DNA of 64,000 nt, from NCBI RefSeq assembly GCF_020510665.1, contig NZ_CP075187.1, positions 310,001 through 374,000 on the forward strand, read 5' to 3'. This document shows, in pieces, positions 36,310 to 45,377 of this stretch. Source of the stretch: Dechloromonas denitrificans. Its GTDB lineage: Bacteria; Pseudomonadota; Gammaproteobacteria; Burkholderiales; Rhodocyclaceae. The stretch's first letter is position 1. Every line of letters starts with the position of its first letter. A program made the translations under genes and the position numbers. The notes below the pieces were generated by a model. That model did not search any database. It was not told where the DNA came from and saw only the letters and a list, made by a program, of their open reading frames with translations.

Positions 36310-37233
36310 ATGGATATTTTTCTTCAACAAATCATCAACGGCCTTGTCCAGGGCAGCATTTATGCCCTGGTCGCACTGGGCTACACGATGGTGTACGGCA
36401 TCATGGGGCTGATCAATTTTGCCCATGGTGAAGTGGTCATGATCGGTACGCTGGTCACCATTACCGTCTCCAGTCTTTTACTCAAGGCCGGCATGCCGGT
36501 CATGCTCGCCGGGATGGGCGGCCTGATCTGTTCGATGCTGGTCTGCATGGCGCTGGGCTGGGGGCTCGAGCGCATCGCTTACCGTCCTTTGCGCAATGCG
36601 CCGCGGCTGACGCCGCTGATTACGGCCATCGGCATGTCCATCGTCCTGCAGAATCTGGCGATGATCATCTGGGGCCGCAACTACATGACTTTTCCGCCCT
36701 TGCTGCCGAAAATCGATTTCGAATTCGCCGGGGCTAATTTCACGCTGGTTCAGATCGTGATTGTGCTGACCTCGGCGATCACCATGGGTGGCCTGCTGTT
36801 CCTCGTCTATCGCACCAAGCTCGGCATGGCGATGCGTGCCACAGCACAGAATCCTGCGGTCGCCAGCCTGATGGGGGTGAATATCAACCGTGTCATCGCC
36901 TCGGCTTTCATCATCGGCTCGGCGCTGGGCGCGGTTGCTGGCGTGATGGTCGGCACCTATTACGAAATCGCCCATTACCAGATGGGCTTCATGCTTGGTC
37001 TGAAAGCCTTCACGGCGGCGGTGCTGGGCGGTATCGGCAATCTCGCCGGGGCCATGCTCGGCGGTGTGCTGCTCGGCCTGATCGAGGCGCTCGGTGCCGG
37101 CTACATCGGCGACCTGACCGGCGGTTTCCTCGGTAGCCACTATCAGGATATCTTTGCTTTTGTCGTGCTGATTGTCGTGCTGATGTTCAAGCCGTCCGGC
37201 TTGTTTGGTGAAAAGACGGGAGATCGCGCATGA
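36310..37233 (+). CDS. livH: Branched-chain amino acid ABC transporter permease LivH
   Basis: The 307-residue membrane protein starts with IINGLVQGSIYALVALGYTMVYG and continues MGLINFAHGEVVMIG, the LivH hallmark (read in two parts). The docking loop reads LGMAMRATAQNPAVASLMGV, and the end is MFKPSGLFGEK. It overlaps livM by four bases (ATGA). With livM, livG and livF it forms a complete high-affinity branched-chain amino acid importer. Confidence 0.95.
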   Translation: MDIFLQQIINGLVQGSIYALVALGYTMVYGIMGLINFAHGEVVMIGTLVTITVSSLLLKAGMPVMLAGMGGLICSMLVCMALGWGLERIAYRPLRNAPRLTPLITAIGMSIVLQNLAMIIWGRNYMTFPPLLPKIDFEFAGANFTLVQIVIVLTSAITMGGLLFLVYRTKLGMAMRATAQNPAVASLMGVNINRVIASAFIIGSALGAVAGVMVGTYYEIAHYQMGFMLGLKAFTAAVLGGIGNLAGAMLGGVLLGLIEALGAGYIGDLTGGFLGSHYQDIFAFVVLIVVLMFKPSGLFGEKTGDRA

Positions 37234-38288
37234 ACAAGTGGCTCAATCCGCGTTCGGCGCTGGGCATTGCCCTGATTTCGACCGCCCTGATCGCCCTGCC
37301 GTTCGTTGCCGCCATGGGCGGCCAGGCTTGGGTACGGATCATCAACTTCGCCATCCTGTACGTTTTCCTGGCGCTTGGTCTGAATATCGTCGTCGGTTTT
37401 GCCGGTCTGCTCGACCTGGGCTACATCGCGTTCTACGCGGTCGGTGCTTACGTCTATGCCTTGCTGGCCAGCCCGCATTTCGGCTTGCACCTGCCGTTCT
37501 GGGTGATTTTGCCGATTGGGGCGATGGTCGCTTGTGTCTTTGGTGTGCTGCTTGGCTCACCGACGCTCAAGCTGCGCGGCGATTACCTGGCGATCGTCAC
37601 GCTTGGCTTTGGCGAAATCGTCCGCATCTTCATGAACAATCTGAATGCACCGATCAACATCACCAATGGCGCACAAGGCATCACGCTGATCGACCCGGTT
37701 GCCATCGGTGACTTCAAGTTTTCCGGGACCACGCAGATTCTGGGCTATTCGCTGAGTGGACCGCAGAAATACTATTTCCTGCTACTCGCGCTGGCGATCC
37801 TGATCATCATCATCAACCTGCGTCTGCAAAACTCCCGCATCGGTCGTGCCTGGCAGGCGATCCGTGAAGACGAGATTGCCGCCAAGGCGGTTGGTATCAA
37901 CACGCGCAACGTCAAGTTGCTGGCGTTTGCGATGGGTGCCAGCTTTGGCGGCGTGGCCGGCGGTATCTTCTCGGCCATGCAGGGCTTCGTTTCGCCGGAA
38001 AGCTTTTCGCTGATCGAGTCGATCATGATTCTGGCGATGGTCGTGCTCGGCGGCATGGGGCATATTCCCGGCGTCATCCTCGGGGCTGTGCTGCTCTCGA
38101 TTTTGCCGGAAGCCCTGCGTTACGGCGTCGGGCCGTTGCAAATGGCTGTTTTCGGCAAGATGCTGATCGATCCCGAAAGCTTGCGCATGCTGGTGTTTGG
38201 CCTGGCGCTCGTGCTTGTCATGCGCTTCAAGCCGGCGGGCCTGTGGCCCTCGCCCGAGCGCAAACGTGAACTGACGGGAGAAGCATGA
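37230..38288 (+). CDS. livM: Branched-chain amino acid ABC transporter permease LivM
   Basis: The 352-residue membrane protein has the LivM signature LGLNIVVGFAGLLDLGYIAF and a docking loop IGRAWQAIREDEIAAKAVGI. A C-terminal MRFKPAGLWPS precedes the last charged residues. It is shorter at the N-terminus than enterobacterial LivM, as is usual in betaproteobacteria. It is coupled to livH and livG by four-base overlaps. Confidence 0.95.
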   Translation: MNKWLNPRSALGIALISTALIALPFVAAMGGQAWVRIINFAILYVFLALGLNIVVGFAGLLDLGYIAFYAVGAYVYALLASPHFGLHLPFWVILPIGAMVACVFGVLLGSPTLKLRGDYLAIVTLGFGEIVRIFMNNLNAPINITNGAQGITLIDPVAIGDFKFSGTTQILGYSLSGPQKYYFLLLALAILIIIINLRLQNSRIGRAWQAIREDEIAAKAVGINTRNVKLLAFAMGASFGGVAGGIFSAMQGFVSPESFSLIESIMILAMVVLGGMGHIPGVILGAVLLSILPEALRYGVGPLQMAVFGKMLIDPESLRMLVFGLALVLVMRFKPAGLWPSPERKRELTGEA

Positions 38289-39049
38289 TGGCTGAGGTAC
38301 TGCTTGCGGCCAATGCGGTAGCCAAGCACTTTGGCGGCGTCAAGGCGCTACGCGACGTTTCGCTGACCATCCGCAAAGGTGAAGTTTATGGTTTGATTGG
38401 CCCGAATGGAGCCGGCAAGACCACGTTTTTTAACTGCATGACCGGGCTTTATGTGCCGGATGGCGGTGGTTTTGTCTTTGACGGTGTGCCGCTGGTTGCC
38501 GATGCCCCGCACCAGGCTGCCGAGCGCGGCATCGCCCGGACATTCCAGAATATTCGTCTGTTTTCCAACATGACGGCGCTGGAAAACGTGATGGTTGGTT
38601 GTCATGTCCGGACAAAAGCCGGTGTGCTGGGTGCTGTCCTGCAGACCCGCGCCACCCGGGCGGAAGAGGCGGCGATTCGCCAGCGTGCGATCGATTTGCT
38701 GCACTACGTTCGCATCGAAGAGCGGGCCGACGATCTGGCGCGCAATCTTTCCTACGGCGACCAGCGTCGCCTGGAAATTGCCCGGGCGCTGGCGACAAAT
38801 CCGAAACTGCTTTGCCTCGACGAACCGGCTGCCGGGATGAATGCGACCGAAACCGAAGGCTTGCGCGAGCTGATCGAGGGGATTCGGGCTGACGGCACGA
38901 CCATCCTGCTGATCGAGCATGATGTAAAGCTGGTGATGGGCTTGTGCGACCGCGTCGCCGTGCTCGATTACGGTGCGCTGGTCATCGAAGATGTGCCGGC
39001 CATTGTCCAGAAAGATCAACGCGTTATTGAGGCATACCTAGGTGCTTGA
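38285..39049 (+). CDS. livG: Branched-chain amino acid ABC transporter ATP-binding protein LivG
   Basis: The 254-residue ATPase has Walker A GPNGAGKTT near residue 40, the LivG-type signature LSYGDQRRLEIARAL and Walker B LCLDEPAAGMN. It ends VIEAYLGA like other LivG proteins. Two adjacent ATGs (38285 and 38288) could both serve as start. Its stop overlaps the livF GTG start. Confidence 0.95.
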   Translation: MMAEVLLAANAVAKHFGGVKALRDVSLTIRKGEVYGLIGPNGAGKTTFFNCMTGLYVPDGGGFVFDGVPLVADAPHQAAERGIARTFQNIRLFSNMTALENVMVGCHVRTKAGVLGAVLQTRATRAEEAAIRQRAIDLLHYVRIEERADDLARNLSYGDQRRLEIARALATNPKLLCLDEPAAGMNATETEGLRELIEGIRADGTTILLIEHDVKLVMGLCDRVAVLDYGALVIEDVPAIVQKDQRVIEAYLGA

Positions 39050-39746
39050 AGTTACCGGACTCCGCGTCGCTTATGGCGGCATTCAGGCTGTACGCAGCAT
39101 TACCTTCCACGTCAACGAAGGCGAAATGGTCGCCCTGATCGGTGCCAACGGCGCCGGCAAGACCAGCACCCTGAAAGCGATTTCACGGGTCATCGACGCG
39201 GCTGGGGGAGATGTGCATTTTTGCGGCGAGAAAATTACCCGTATTGCACCGCACGACATGATCTCCAAGGGCATTGCCCTGGTGCCGGAAGGGCGTGGCG
39301 TTTTCCCGCGCCTGACCGTGGCCGAGAATCTTGCCATGGGCGCTTTCCTGCGCAACGACAAGCCTGAAATTGCCGCCGACCTGGCCAAGATCTACGCCTA
39401 CTTCCCGCGTCTCAAGGAGCGCGAGACGCAGTTGGCCGGGACTTTGTCCGGTGGCGAACAGCAGATGCTGGCGATTGGCCGGGCATTGATGAGCCGTCCC
39501 AAGTTGCTGTTGCTGGATGAGCCGTCGATGGGCCTGGCGCCGATCATGGTCCAGAAAATTTTCGAAGTGATTCGTGCTGTGGCAGCAGAAGGCATGACCA
39601 TCTTGCTGATCGAGCAGAACGCCAAGCTGGCCCTCGAAAGCAGCCAGCGTGCTTACGTCATGGAGAGTGGCGTGATTACGCTGAATGGTGAAGCCGCCAA
39701 GTTGCTGAATGATCCCAAGGTGCGAGCGGCCTATCTGGGTGAGTGA
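39042..39746 (+). CDS. livF: Branched-chain amino acid ABC transporter ATP-binding protein LivF
   Basis: The 234-residue ATPase is of standard LivF length, with Walker A GANGAGKTS near residue 31, signature LSGGEQQMLAIGRAL and Walker B LLLDEPSMGLAP. It starts with GTG at 39042 inside the end of livG, so translation is probably coupled. It lacks the N- and C-terminal extensions seen in the first cluster's LivF. Confidence 0.95.
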   Translation: MLEVTGLRVAYGGIQAVRSITFHVNEGEMVALIGANGAGKTSTLKAISRVIDAAGGDVHFCGEKITRIAPHDMISKGIALVPEGRGVFPRLTVAENLAMGAFLRNDKPEIAADLAKIYAYFPRLKERETQLAGTLSGGEQQMLAIGRALMSRPKLLLLDEPSMGLAPIMVQKIFEVIRAVAAEGMTILLIEQNAKLALESSQRAYVMESGVITLNGEAAKLLNDPKVRAAYLGE

Positions 39747-39836
39747 ATACTTGCCGGGTTTTTCAACTGCATCAAACTCTTTGCGCCGGCAGGCAGCGAG
39801 AATGCAGTCCTTAACGTCTAGCGAATGTGTCCGGCC

Positions 39837-40469
39837 ATGAAAAAAACGATCTCCCTCCTTGCGCTGCTTGCCGGTTTTTCGGTCGCAGGTGCTTACGCTC
39901 AGGAAGCCAAGCCGGTCGATACCACGCCGAAGCTGACCTTTGGCCAGATGATGAAACAGGGCGACAAGCTTGTTTTCGCTCCTTGTCGCGATCGCAGTTA
40001 TGCGATGGTCGAGGATATCTCGCCGGATCGTGGCGTCGGCAAGGCGCTGTCCATGGTCGGCCTGGATAGTGGCAAAAAGCTGTATGTCGAGCTGGTCGGC
40101 TACATCGAAAACGGCATGCTGAAGGCTTCGGGCCTGAACATGGCGCATACCGAAGGACGTTGCCAGCTACCTGGCGGCAGCGAGGAAAGCTGGCGTGCCG
40201 CAGGCAAGGAGCCGGGCTGGCTGCTGGCCGTCGGCAACGAGCATGTCGTGCTCAAGCGCCAAGGCAAGCCGGATGTGATTTTGCCGGCAGCACCGGTCAA
40301 GGCCGAAGGGGGCGTGGCCAGCTATGAAGTCAGCAAGGATAACCAGAAACTCAGCCTGCGCTTCGAGCAGGGCCTGTGCCGTGACGCGGTGGCCGATTCG
40401 GTTTTCGGTTGGCGCGCCACGGTGACCAGCAACGGTCAGGTACTGAAAGGCTGTGCCTGGCAGCGTTGA
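39837..40469 (+). CDS. Exported protein, COG3650-like
   Basis: The 210-residue product has signal peptide MKKTISLLALLAGFSVAGAYA before QEAKP. The mature part has paired cysteines (VFAPCRDRSY; TEGRCQLPGG; QGLCRDAVADS; LKGCAWQR). Its layout of W-R-A-x-G-K-EPGW followed by a C-terminal FGWRATVTSNGQVLKGC resembles the COG3650 group of periplasmic proteins of unknown function. The call is by pattern memory only. ATG 39837 is preferred because it gives a clean signal peptide; ATG 39825 adds four residues. It follows livF by 90 bases but may have its own promoter. Confidence 0.65.
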   Translation: MKKTISLLALLAGFSVAGAYAQEAKPVDTTPKLTFGQMMKQGDKLVFAPCRDRSYAMVEDISPDRGVGKALSMVGLDSGKKLYVELVGYIENGMLKASGLNMAHTEGRCQLPGGSEESWRAAGKEPGWLLAVGNEHVVLKRQGKPDVILPAAPVKAEGGVASYEVSKDNQKLSLRFEQGLCRDAVADSVFGWRATVTSNGQVLKGCAWQR

Positions 40470-41483
40470 TTACTGGGCAGCAAATGTGAAGGCGTCGGCA
40501 AAGAATGCTTCTTCAGGCAGGCCGGCGCTGATGAAGTCACGTTTCGCGGCCTCGATCATGCCAGGCGAACCGCAAGCGTAAACCTCGAAATCGGCCAGAT
40601 TCGGGAAGTCGACCGTGACAGCCTGATGCACCAGTCCGCTGCGGCCGGGCCATTCATCACCGGCCGCCGCCTCGGAAAGAACGGGGATGTATTGAATGTG
40701 CGGGTGCTCGGCCGCCCATTGTGCCGGCAAGGCATGTTGATACAGGTCGACGCGTGCCTTGGCGCCCCAATAGATGTATATCGGCCGCTGGCTATTGGTC
40801 GCCAGCGTGTATTCGACGATGGCCTTGATCGGTGCAAAGCCGGTGCCGCCGGCCAGCAGGATCATCGGTTTGTTCGACTCTTCGCGCAGATGGAAGCTGC
40901 CGTGCGGGCCATTGAAACGCAGGATGTCGCGCACTTTCATGCTTGAGAAAACCTGGTCGGTAAATACGCCGCCCGGGACATGCCTGATATGTAACTGCAG
41001 CAGGGCATCATCGTGCGGGGCGTTGGCCAGTGAGAAGCTGCGCTTCTTGCCATCCTTGAGCAGGATGTCGATATATTGGCCGGCCCGGAATTGCAGGCGT
41101 TCGTTGGCTGGCAGGCGCAATTGGAGTTCGATGACATCGGGCGCCAGGCGTTCCAGTTTCTCGATCCGGGAAGGCAGCGTCTTGACCGGAATGTCGGTGA
41201 TGGCACCGAGCTGCTTGCATTCGATGCTCAGATCGGAGAGCGCCGTTGCGCAGCAATAAAGCGTCAGTCCGCCAGCCTTCTCTTCGTCTTTCAAGGCATG
41301 TGGCTGGGCTTTGCCGTGGTCAACCTCGCCGCACAGCACTTTTCCCTTGCAGGCACCACAAGCGCCATCCTTGCAGCCATAGGGCAGGGTCAGGCCCTGG
41401 CGCAGTGCGGCATCGAGAATGGTTTCGCCGGTTTCAGCCGCAAATTGGCGGCCGCTCGGCTGGACTGTAATCTGGTGGCTCAT
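40470..41483 (-). CDS. 2Fe-2S ferredoxin/FAD/NAD(P)H reductase (AscD-like)
   Basis: The protein has 337 residues. The N-terminal plant-type ferredoxin domain has its cluster cysteines in YGCKDGACGACKG and LYCCAT. A ferredoxin-NADP reductase module follows, with FAD motif RSFSLANAP and nucleotide motif LAGGTGFAPIKAI, ending CGSPGMIEAAK. Proteins of this layout are named CDP-6-deoxy-3,4-glucoseen reductase in betaproteobacteria, often without the sugar pathway. Here too no such pathway is nearby, so the electron acceptor is unknown. The start ATG 41483 fits the ferredoxin domain; longer readings add unrelated residues. Confidence 0.88.
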   Translation of the reverse strand: MSHQITVQPSGRQFAAETGETILDAALRQGLTLPYGCKDGACGACKGKVLCGEVDHGKAQPHALKDEEKAGGLTLYCCATALSDLSIECKQLGAITDIPVKTLPSRIEKLERLAPDVIELQLRLPANERLQFRAGQYIDILLKDGKKRSFSLANAPHDDALLQLHIRHVPGGVFTDQVFSSMKVRDILRFNGPHGSFHLREESNKPMILLAGGTGFAPIKAIVEYTLATNSQRPIYIYWGAKARVDLYQHALPAQWAAEHPHIQYIPVLSEAAAGDEWPGRSGLVHQAVTVDFPNLADFEVYACGSPGMIEAAKRDFISAGLPEEAFFADAFTFAAQ

Positions 41484-41516
41484 GAGTTCCCCTTCATCGT
41501 CGGCTACAATGCCGCC

Positions 41517-42401
41517 GTGCAAAATATACTGATCGTCGGCAGCGGGGACGTTGCCCGCCGCATCCTCTCCCGCCTTGCCCGCCGCTACCGCGTCTACGCC
41601 TTGCTGCGCGATGCCAGTCGTGCCGGGCAATGGCGCGAGGCCGGGGCGATTCCGCTGCTCGCCGATCTTGATGATCGGGCGAGTCTGGATCGTCTGGCCG
41701 GTCTGGCCGATGTGGTCCTGCACCTTGCGCCGCCGCCCGGCGAAGGGCAGTTCGACACCCGAACCCGCCATTTGCTGGCTGCTTTGGGCAAGGGCAAAAG
41801 TCTACCACGGCGCCTGATTTACGTTAGTACGACAGGCATTTATGGCGATTGTCAGGGGCAGCAAATCGATGAGACTCGCCGTCTTGCCGCGGAAAGTCCG
41901 CGTGCTGCGCGTCGGGTCGATGCCGAGCGGTCCCTGCGTTCCTGGGGCAAACAGACTGGTGTCGCCATCTCGATTCTGCGCGCACCGGGCATTTATGCGG
42001 CGGATCGCCTGCCGGTCGAACGTTTGCAACGTGGCATGCCGGCCCTGAATGAAGCTGACGATGTGTTTACCAACCACATCCATGCCGATGATCTGGCGGC
42101 CGCCTGTGTCGCTGCGATGACACATGGCGCCGCCAACCGCGCCTACAATGTGGTCGATGATTCCGATCTGCGCATGGCCGATTATTTCGACCGCGTGGCC
42201 GATGCCTTTGCCTTGCCGCGCCCGCCCCGGATTTCACGGGCCGAGGCCGAGCAACGCCTGTCACCGATGCAGATGTCCTTCATGCGCGAGTCGCGGCGTA
42301 TCGGCAATCGTCGTCTGAAACAAGAACTCAAGCTGCGTCTGGCCTATCCATCGGTGGATGATGGGATTCGTGCAGCACTGAAAGGAAATGACGCATGCTA
42401 G
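41517..42401 (+). CDS. NAD(P)-binding SDR-family epimerase/oxidoreductase (YeeZ-like)
   Basis: The 294-residue protein starts at GTG 41517, directly before the Rossmann strand ILIVGSGDVARRIL. A YVSTTGIYG segment supplies the active-site region, and ADDVFTNHIHADDLAAA follows. It is close to the atypical SDRs of the YeeZ type, whose substrates are not established. It diverges from the ferredoxin-reductase gene with 33 bases between starts and overlaps the next gene by seven bases. Confidence 0.82.
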   Translation: MQNILIVGSGDVARRILSRLARRYRVYALLRDASRAGQWREAGAIPLLADLDDRASLDRLAGLADVVLHLAPPPGEGQFDTRTRHLLAALGKGKSLPRRLIYVSTTGIYGDCQGQQIDETRRLAAESPRAARRVDAERSLRSWGKQTGVAISILRAPGIYAADRLPVERLQRGMPALNEADDVFTNHIHADDLAAACVAAMTHGAANRAYNVVDDSDLRMADYFDRVADAFALPRPPRISRAEAEQRLSPMQMSFMRESRRIGNRRLKQELKLRLAYPSVDDGIRAALKGNDAC

Positions 42402-42811
42402 TCATCAAGGCTCTGCATATCTCGCTGGTTGTCGCCTGGTTTGCCGGGTTGTTCTATTTGCCGCGCATTTTCGTCAATCTGGCCATGGTGCCGGCTGACA
42501 GCGTGGCCGAACGCGAGCGCCTGCTGTTGATGGCGAACAAGCTATTCCGTTTCATGACCCCGCTCGGCATTCTCGCCGTCCTGCTTGGCCTCTGGCTGTG
42601 GTTGGGTTATGGTTTCAGCGGCGGCTGGCTGCATGCCAAGACGACGCTGGTTGCCCTGCTGGTTGCCTATCACTGGCACTGTGGCCGGGTGCTCAAGGCT
42701 TTCCAGACGGGCGGCAATCTGCGCAGCCACGTGTGGTTCCGTTTTTATAATGAAATGCCGGTGCTGGTTCTGTTTGCCGTGGTCTTTCTCGTTGTCCTGA
42801 AGCCCTTCTGA
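42395..42811 (+). CDS. HemJ/CopD-like membrane protein
   Basis: The 138-residue protein has four hydrophobic helices. It opens IKALHISLVVAWFAGLFYLPRIFV, the pattern of HemJ-type protoporphyrinogen IX oxidases (read as KALHISLVVAWFAG and FYLPRIFV). The conserved lysine is in WLHAKTTLVALL. HemJ usually has a histidine soon after LPR-x-FV; here the segment reads IFVNLAMV. It is therefore safer to call it HemJ-like. It overlaps the genes on both sides by a few bases, so the three-gene run 41517-43953 is an operon. Confidence 0.7.
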   Translation: MLVIKALHISLVVAWFAGLFYLPRIFVNLAMVPADSVAERERLLLMANKLFRFMTPLGILAVLLGLWLWLGYGFSGGWLHAKTTLVALLVAYHWHCGRVLKAFQTGGNLRSHVWFRFYNEMPVLVLFAVVFLVVLKPF

Positions 42812-43953
42812 TGAATAAATATTTTGCTATTTGCCCACGCGGCCTCGAACCCCTGCTGGCTGATGAACTGAATGCCATCGGTGCCGATGAGGTCAAACCG
42901 ATTTCTGGCGGGGTCTTCTTTTCCGGTGACTGGAGTACCTGCTACCGCGCCAATCTGGAGTCGCGCATCGCGACGCGCATCCTCTGGCATATCGTCAAGG
43001 GGCCTTACCAGAAGGAAGAGGATATTTACCGGCTGGCCGTACGCCAGCTCTGGCCGAATCATTTCTCCGTCTCGCGCACCATGCGGGTTGTGACGACGGC
43101 AATCAAATGTCCGCTCAAGTCGCTCGATTTCGTCACGCTGCGTGTCAAGGATGCCGTCTGCGACCGTTTCCGCGAGGATCTCGGCGAGCGCCCAAATATC
43201 GAAACGCGCAATCCGGATGTCAGCGTGCATGTTTTCCTGACTGAAAACGAATGCACGCTGTATCTCGATACTTCCGGTCAACCGCTGTGGCAGCGCGGTT
43301 TTCGCAAGGCCAGCGTGGATGCGCCGCTCAAGGAAAATCTGGCCGCCGGCATTCTCAAGCTTTCCGGCTGGCAGCCGGGTATGTCGCTGGTCGACCCGAT
43401 GTGCGGCAGCGGAACCTTCCTCCTTGAGGCCATCCAGGTGGCGCTTGATCGTGCACCGGGCCTCGATCGCGGCTTTGCCTTCGAGTTGCTGGCCAAGTTC
43501 GAGGCGATGAACTGGGCGCAGATCCGGCAGGCTGCCGAAGCGCGTTGCAAGGACCCGGAGCCGCTTGAGATTCGCGGTTACGACATTGACGACAAGGCCG
43601 TGCGGGCCACCCGCAAGAATTTGCAGGAAGCCGGTTTTGGCGGCATTGTCACGGTCGACCGCGCCGATATGCTGGAAACCGAGCCGCTGACCGAGCATGG
43701 CATGCTGGTGACCAATCCGCCGTATGGCGAGCGGATTGGCGAACAGGACGAGCTGGCCGAGTTCTATCCGCAACTGGGGTCCGCCCTCAAGAAACACTGG
43801 GCTGGCTGGAATTGCTTCTTCTTTACCGCCGATCTGCGCCTGCCCAAGCTGGTCGGTTTGCGCCCAAGTCGCAAAACACCGCTATTCAACGGCCCGCTGG
43901 AATGCCGCCTGTTCGAGATTCGGATGGTGGCCGGGAGCAATCGCAAGCCGTAA
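42811..43953 (+). CDS. THUMP-domain RNA guanine-N2 methyltransferase (RlmL-like)
   Basis: The 380-residue protein has an N-terminal THUMP RNA-binding region (about 1-160) followed by a SAM-dependent fold with motif I DPMCGSGTFLLEA and catalytic motif NPPYGER. Escherichia coli RlmL methylates 23S rRNA G2445 and is fused to RlmK; this protein corresponds to the RlmL half only. The start ATG overlaps the upstream stop (TGATG). Confidence 0.88.
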   Translation: MNKYFAICPRGLEPLLADELNAIGADEVKPISGGVFFSGDWSTCYRANLESRIATRILWHIVKGPYQKEEDIYRLAVRQLWPNHFSVSRTMRVVTTAIKCPLKSLDFVTLRVKDAVCDRFREDLGERPNIETRNPDVSVHVFLTENECTLYLDTSGQPLWQRGFRKASVDAPLKENLAAGILKLSGWQPGMSLVDPMCGSGTFLLEAIQVALDRAPGLDRGFAFELLAKFEAMNWAQIRQAAEARCKDPEPLEIRGYDIDDKAVRATRKNLQEAGFGGIVTVDRADMLETEPLTEHGMLVTNPPYGERIGEQDELAEFYPQLGSALKKHWAGWNCFFFTADLRLPKLVGLRPSRKTPLFNGPLECRLFEIRMVAGSNRKP

Positions 43954-44009
43954 ATCCCCGATTTTTGTTGCAATGCAATAAGCATGGTCTTTTGATCTCG
44001 GTCAGCCTT

Positions 44010-44022
44010 TTGGTCTGACCAA
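44010..44022. promoter_or_regulatory. GntR/FadR-type operator TTGGTC-T-GACCAA
   Basis: This is a perfect 6-1-6 palindrome 52 bases before the CoA-transferase ATG. It matches the TGGT-N-ACCA core bound by FadR-subfamily GntR regulators such as PdhR and GlcC. The wider region 44000-44020 also forms GGTCAG/CTGACC. No GntR gene lies in the window. Confidence 0.6.
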
Positions 44023-44073
44023 TATGAGAGCATCCGATTTTTTATAAACAATAAATTGTCAGAGGAGAAAGCA

Positions 44074-45369
44074 ATGTCAGTACAGGCCTTGTATCAACAG
44101 AAGAAAATGGCACCACTGGATGCCATTCGTGTCGTCAAGAATGGCGACACCATCGTGGTTCCCACGGGGGTGGGTGAACCGCCGGCGCTGCTTACCGCGC
44201 TGTCCGATGTGCGCCGCGAATATCGCGGTGTCCAGATTTCGCAGATTCTGCCCTTGCGCAAGTATGGCTACATCGATCCGGAAACGACCGAGAATGTCCG
44301 TCATACCGCCTATTTCTTCGGTGGCGCAACGCGTCCCGGCGGTCAGGAAGGCTGGATCGATTTCGTGCCGGCCTACTTTTCCGAGCTGCCTGCGCTGATC
44401 CAGCGCGGCCAGACGCCGGCTGATATTGTTTTTGCCATGGCTTCGCCGATGGACAGCCACGGTTTCTTCTCGCTGTCCCTGGGGCCTGACTACACCATGG
44501 CGGCGATCGCCAAGGCCCGCGCCGTCGTGCTTGAGGTCAACCCGAACGTGCCGTTTGCCAATGGCAATTGCCATATCCACGTTTCCCAGGTCACCGCACT
44601 GACTGAAAGCAACGATCCGATTCTTGAAGTCGGCCTGCCGAAGATCGGTCCTGTGCAGCAAGCCATCGGCAAGTACGTTGCCGAAATGATTCCTGATGGC
44701 GCAACCCTGCAGATCGGCTACGGCGGTATTCCCGATGCAGTCGTGATGCAACTGACCGACAAGCACGATCTGGGCATTCATACCGAGATGGTCGGCGACG
44801 GCATCATGACGCTGGTCGAAGCGGGCGTGGTGACCAACCGCAAGAAGAACTACCTGCCGGGCAAGATGGTGGCTACTTTCGCACTGGGTTCGAAGAAACT
44901 GTATCAGTTCATGGATCGCAATCCCTCGCTCGAAATGCATCCGGTCGACTTCACGAATGACCCCTATCTGGCGGGTCAGAACGACAATCTGCACGCGATC
45001 AACGCGACGATGCAGATCGACTTCATGGGGCAATGCGGTTCTGAAAGCCTGGGCTTTTCGCCGTACTCCGGGACGGGCGGCCAATCCGATTTCGTTCGGG
45101 CGGCCAACCGTTCGAATGGCGGCAAGGCGTTCATCGTGTTGCCGTCGACCGCCAAGGACGACACCATTTCGCGCATCGTGCCGACGTTGACCGCAGGAAC
45201 ACACGTGTCGACCAGCAAGAACGACATCAACTATGTGGTTACTGAATTCGGTGTTGCCCAATTGCGGGGCAAGACGGCGAAACAGCGTGCCGAAGCGCTG
45301 ATCAACATCGCTCATCCGAATTTCCGTGGCGAGCTGCGTGAAGCCGCCAAGAAGATGCGTATCCTCTAA
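44074..45369 (+). CDS. Acetyl-CoA hydrolase/CoA-transferase family protein (4-hydroxybutyrate or acetate:CoA transferase type)
   Basis: The 431-residue protein belongs to the class I CoA-transferase family related to butyrate- and 4-hydroxybutyrate-CoA transferases. Visible signatures are VPTGVGEPPALL, QIGYGGIPDAV and, in the C-terminal half, the catalytic glutamate region CGSESLGFSPYSGTGGQSDFVRAA (read in parts: GSESLGF and GTGGQSDFVRAA). It should move CoA between acetyl-CoA and a short acid, or hydrolyse acetyl-CoA. Start ATG 44074 follows AGAGGAG. A GntR-type operator lies upstream and a strong stem-loop downstream, so it is a single regulated gene. Confidence 0.9.
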   Translation: MSVQALYQQKKMAPLDAIRVVKNGDTIVVPTGVGEPPALLTALSDVRREYRGVQISQILPLRKYGYIDPETTENVRHTAYFFGGATRPGGQEGWIDFVPAYFSELPALIQRGQTPADIVFAMASPMDSHGFFSLSLGPDYTMAAIAKARAVVLEVNPNVPFANGNCHIHVSQVTALTESNDPILEVGLPKIGPVQQAIGKYVAEMIPDGATLQIGYGGIPDAVVMQLTDKHDLGIHTEMVGDGIMTLVEAGVVTNRKKNYLPGKMVATFALGSKKLYQFMDRNPSLEMHPVDFTNDPYLAGQNDNLHAINATMQIDFMGQCGSESLGFSPYSGTGGQSDFVRAANRSNGGKAFIVLPSTAKDDTISRIVPTLTAGTHVSTSKNDINYVVTEFGVAQLRGKTAKQRAEALINIAHPNFRGELREAAKKMRIL

Positions 45370-45377
45370 GCACTTCA

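Noticed and set aside
41076..41516. Possible N-terminal extension of the SDR-family protein
   Set aside because: It is antisense to the ferredoxin-reductase gene; the Rossmann fold begins at GTG 41517.
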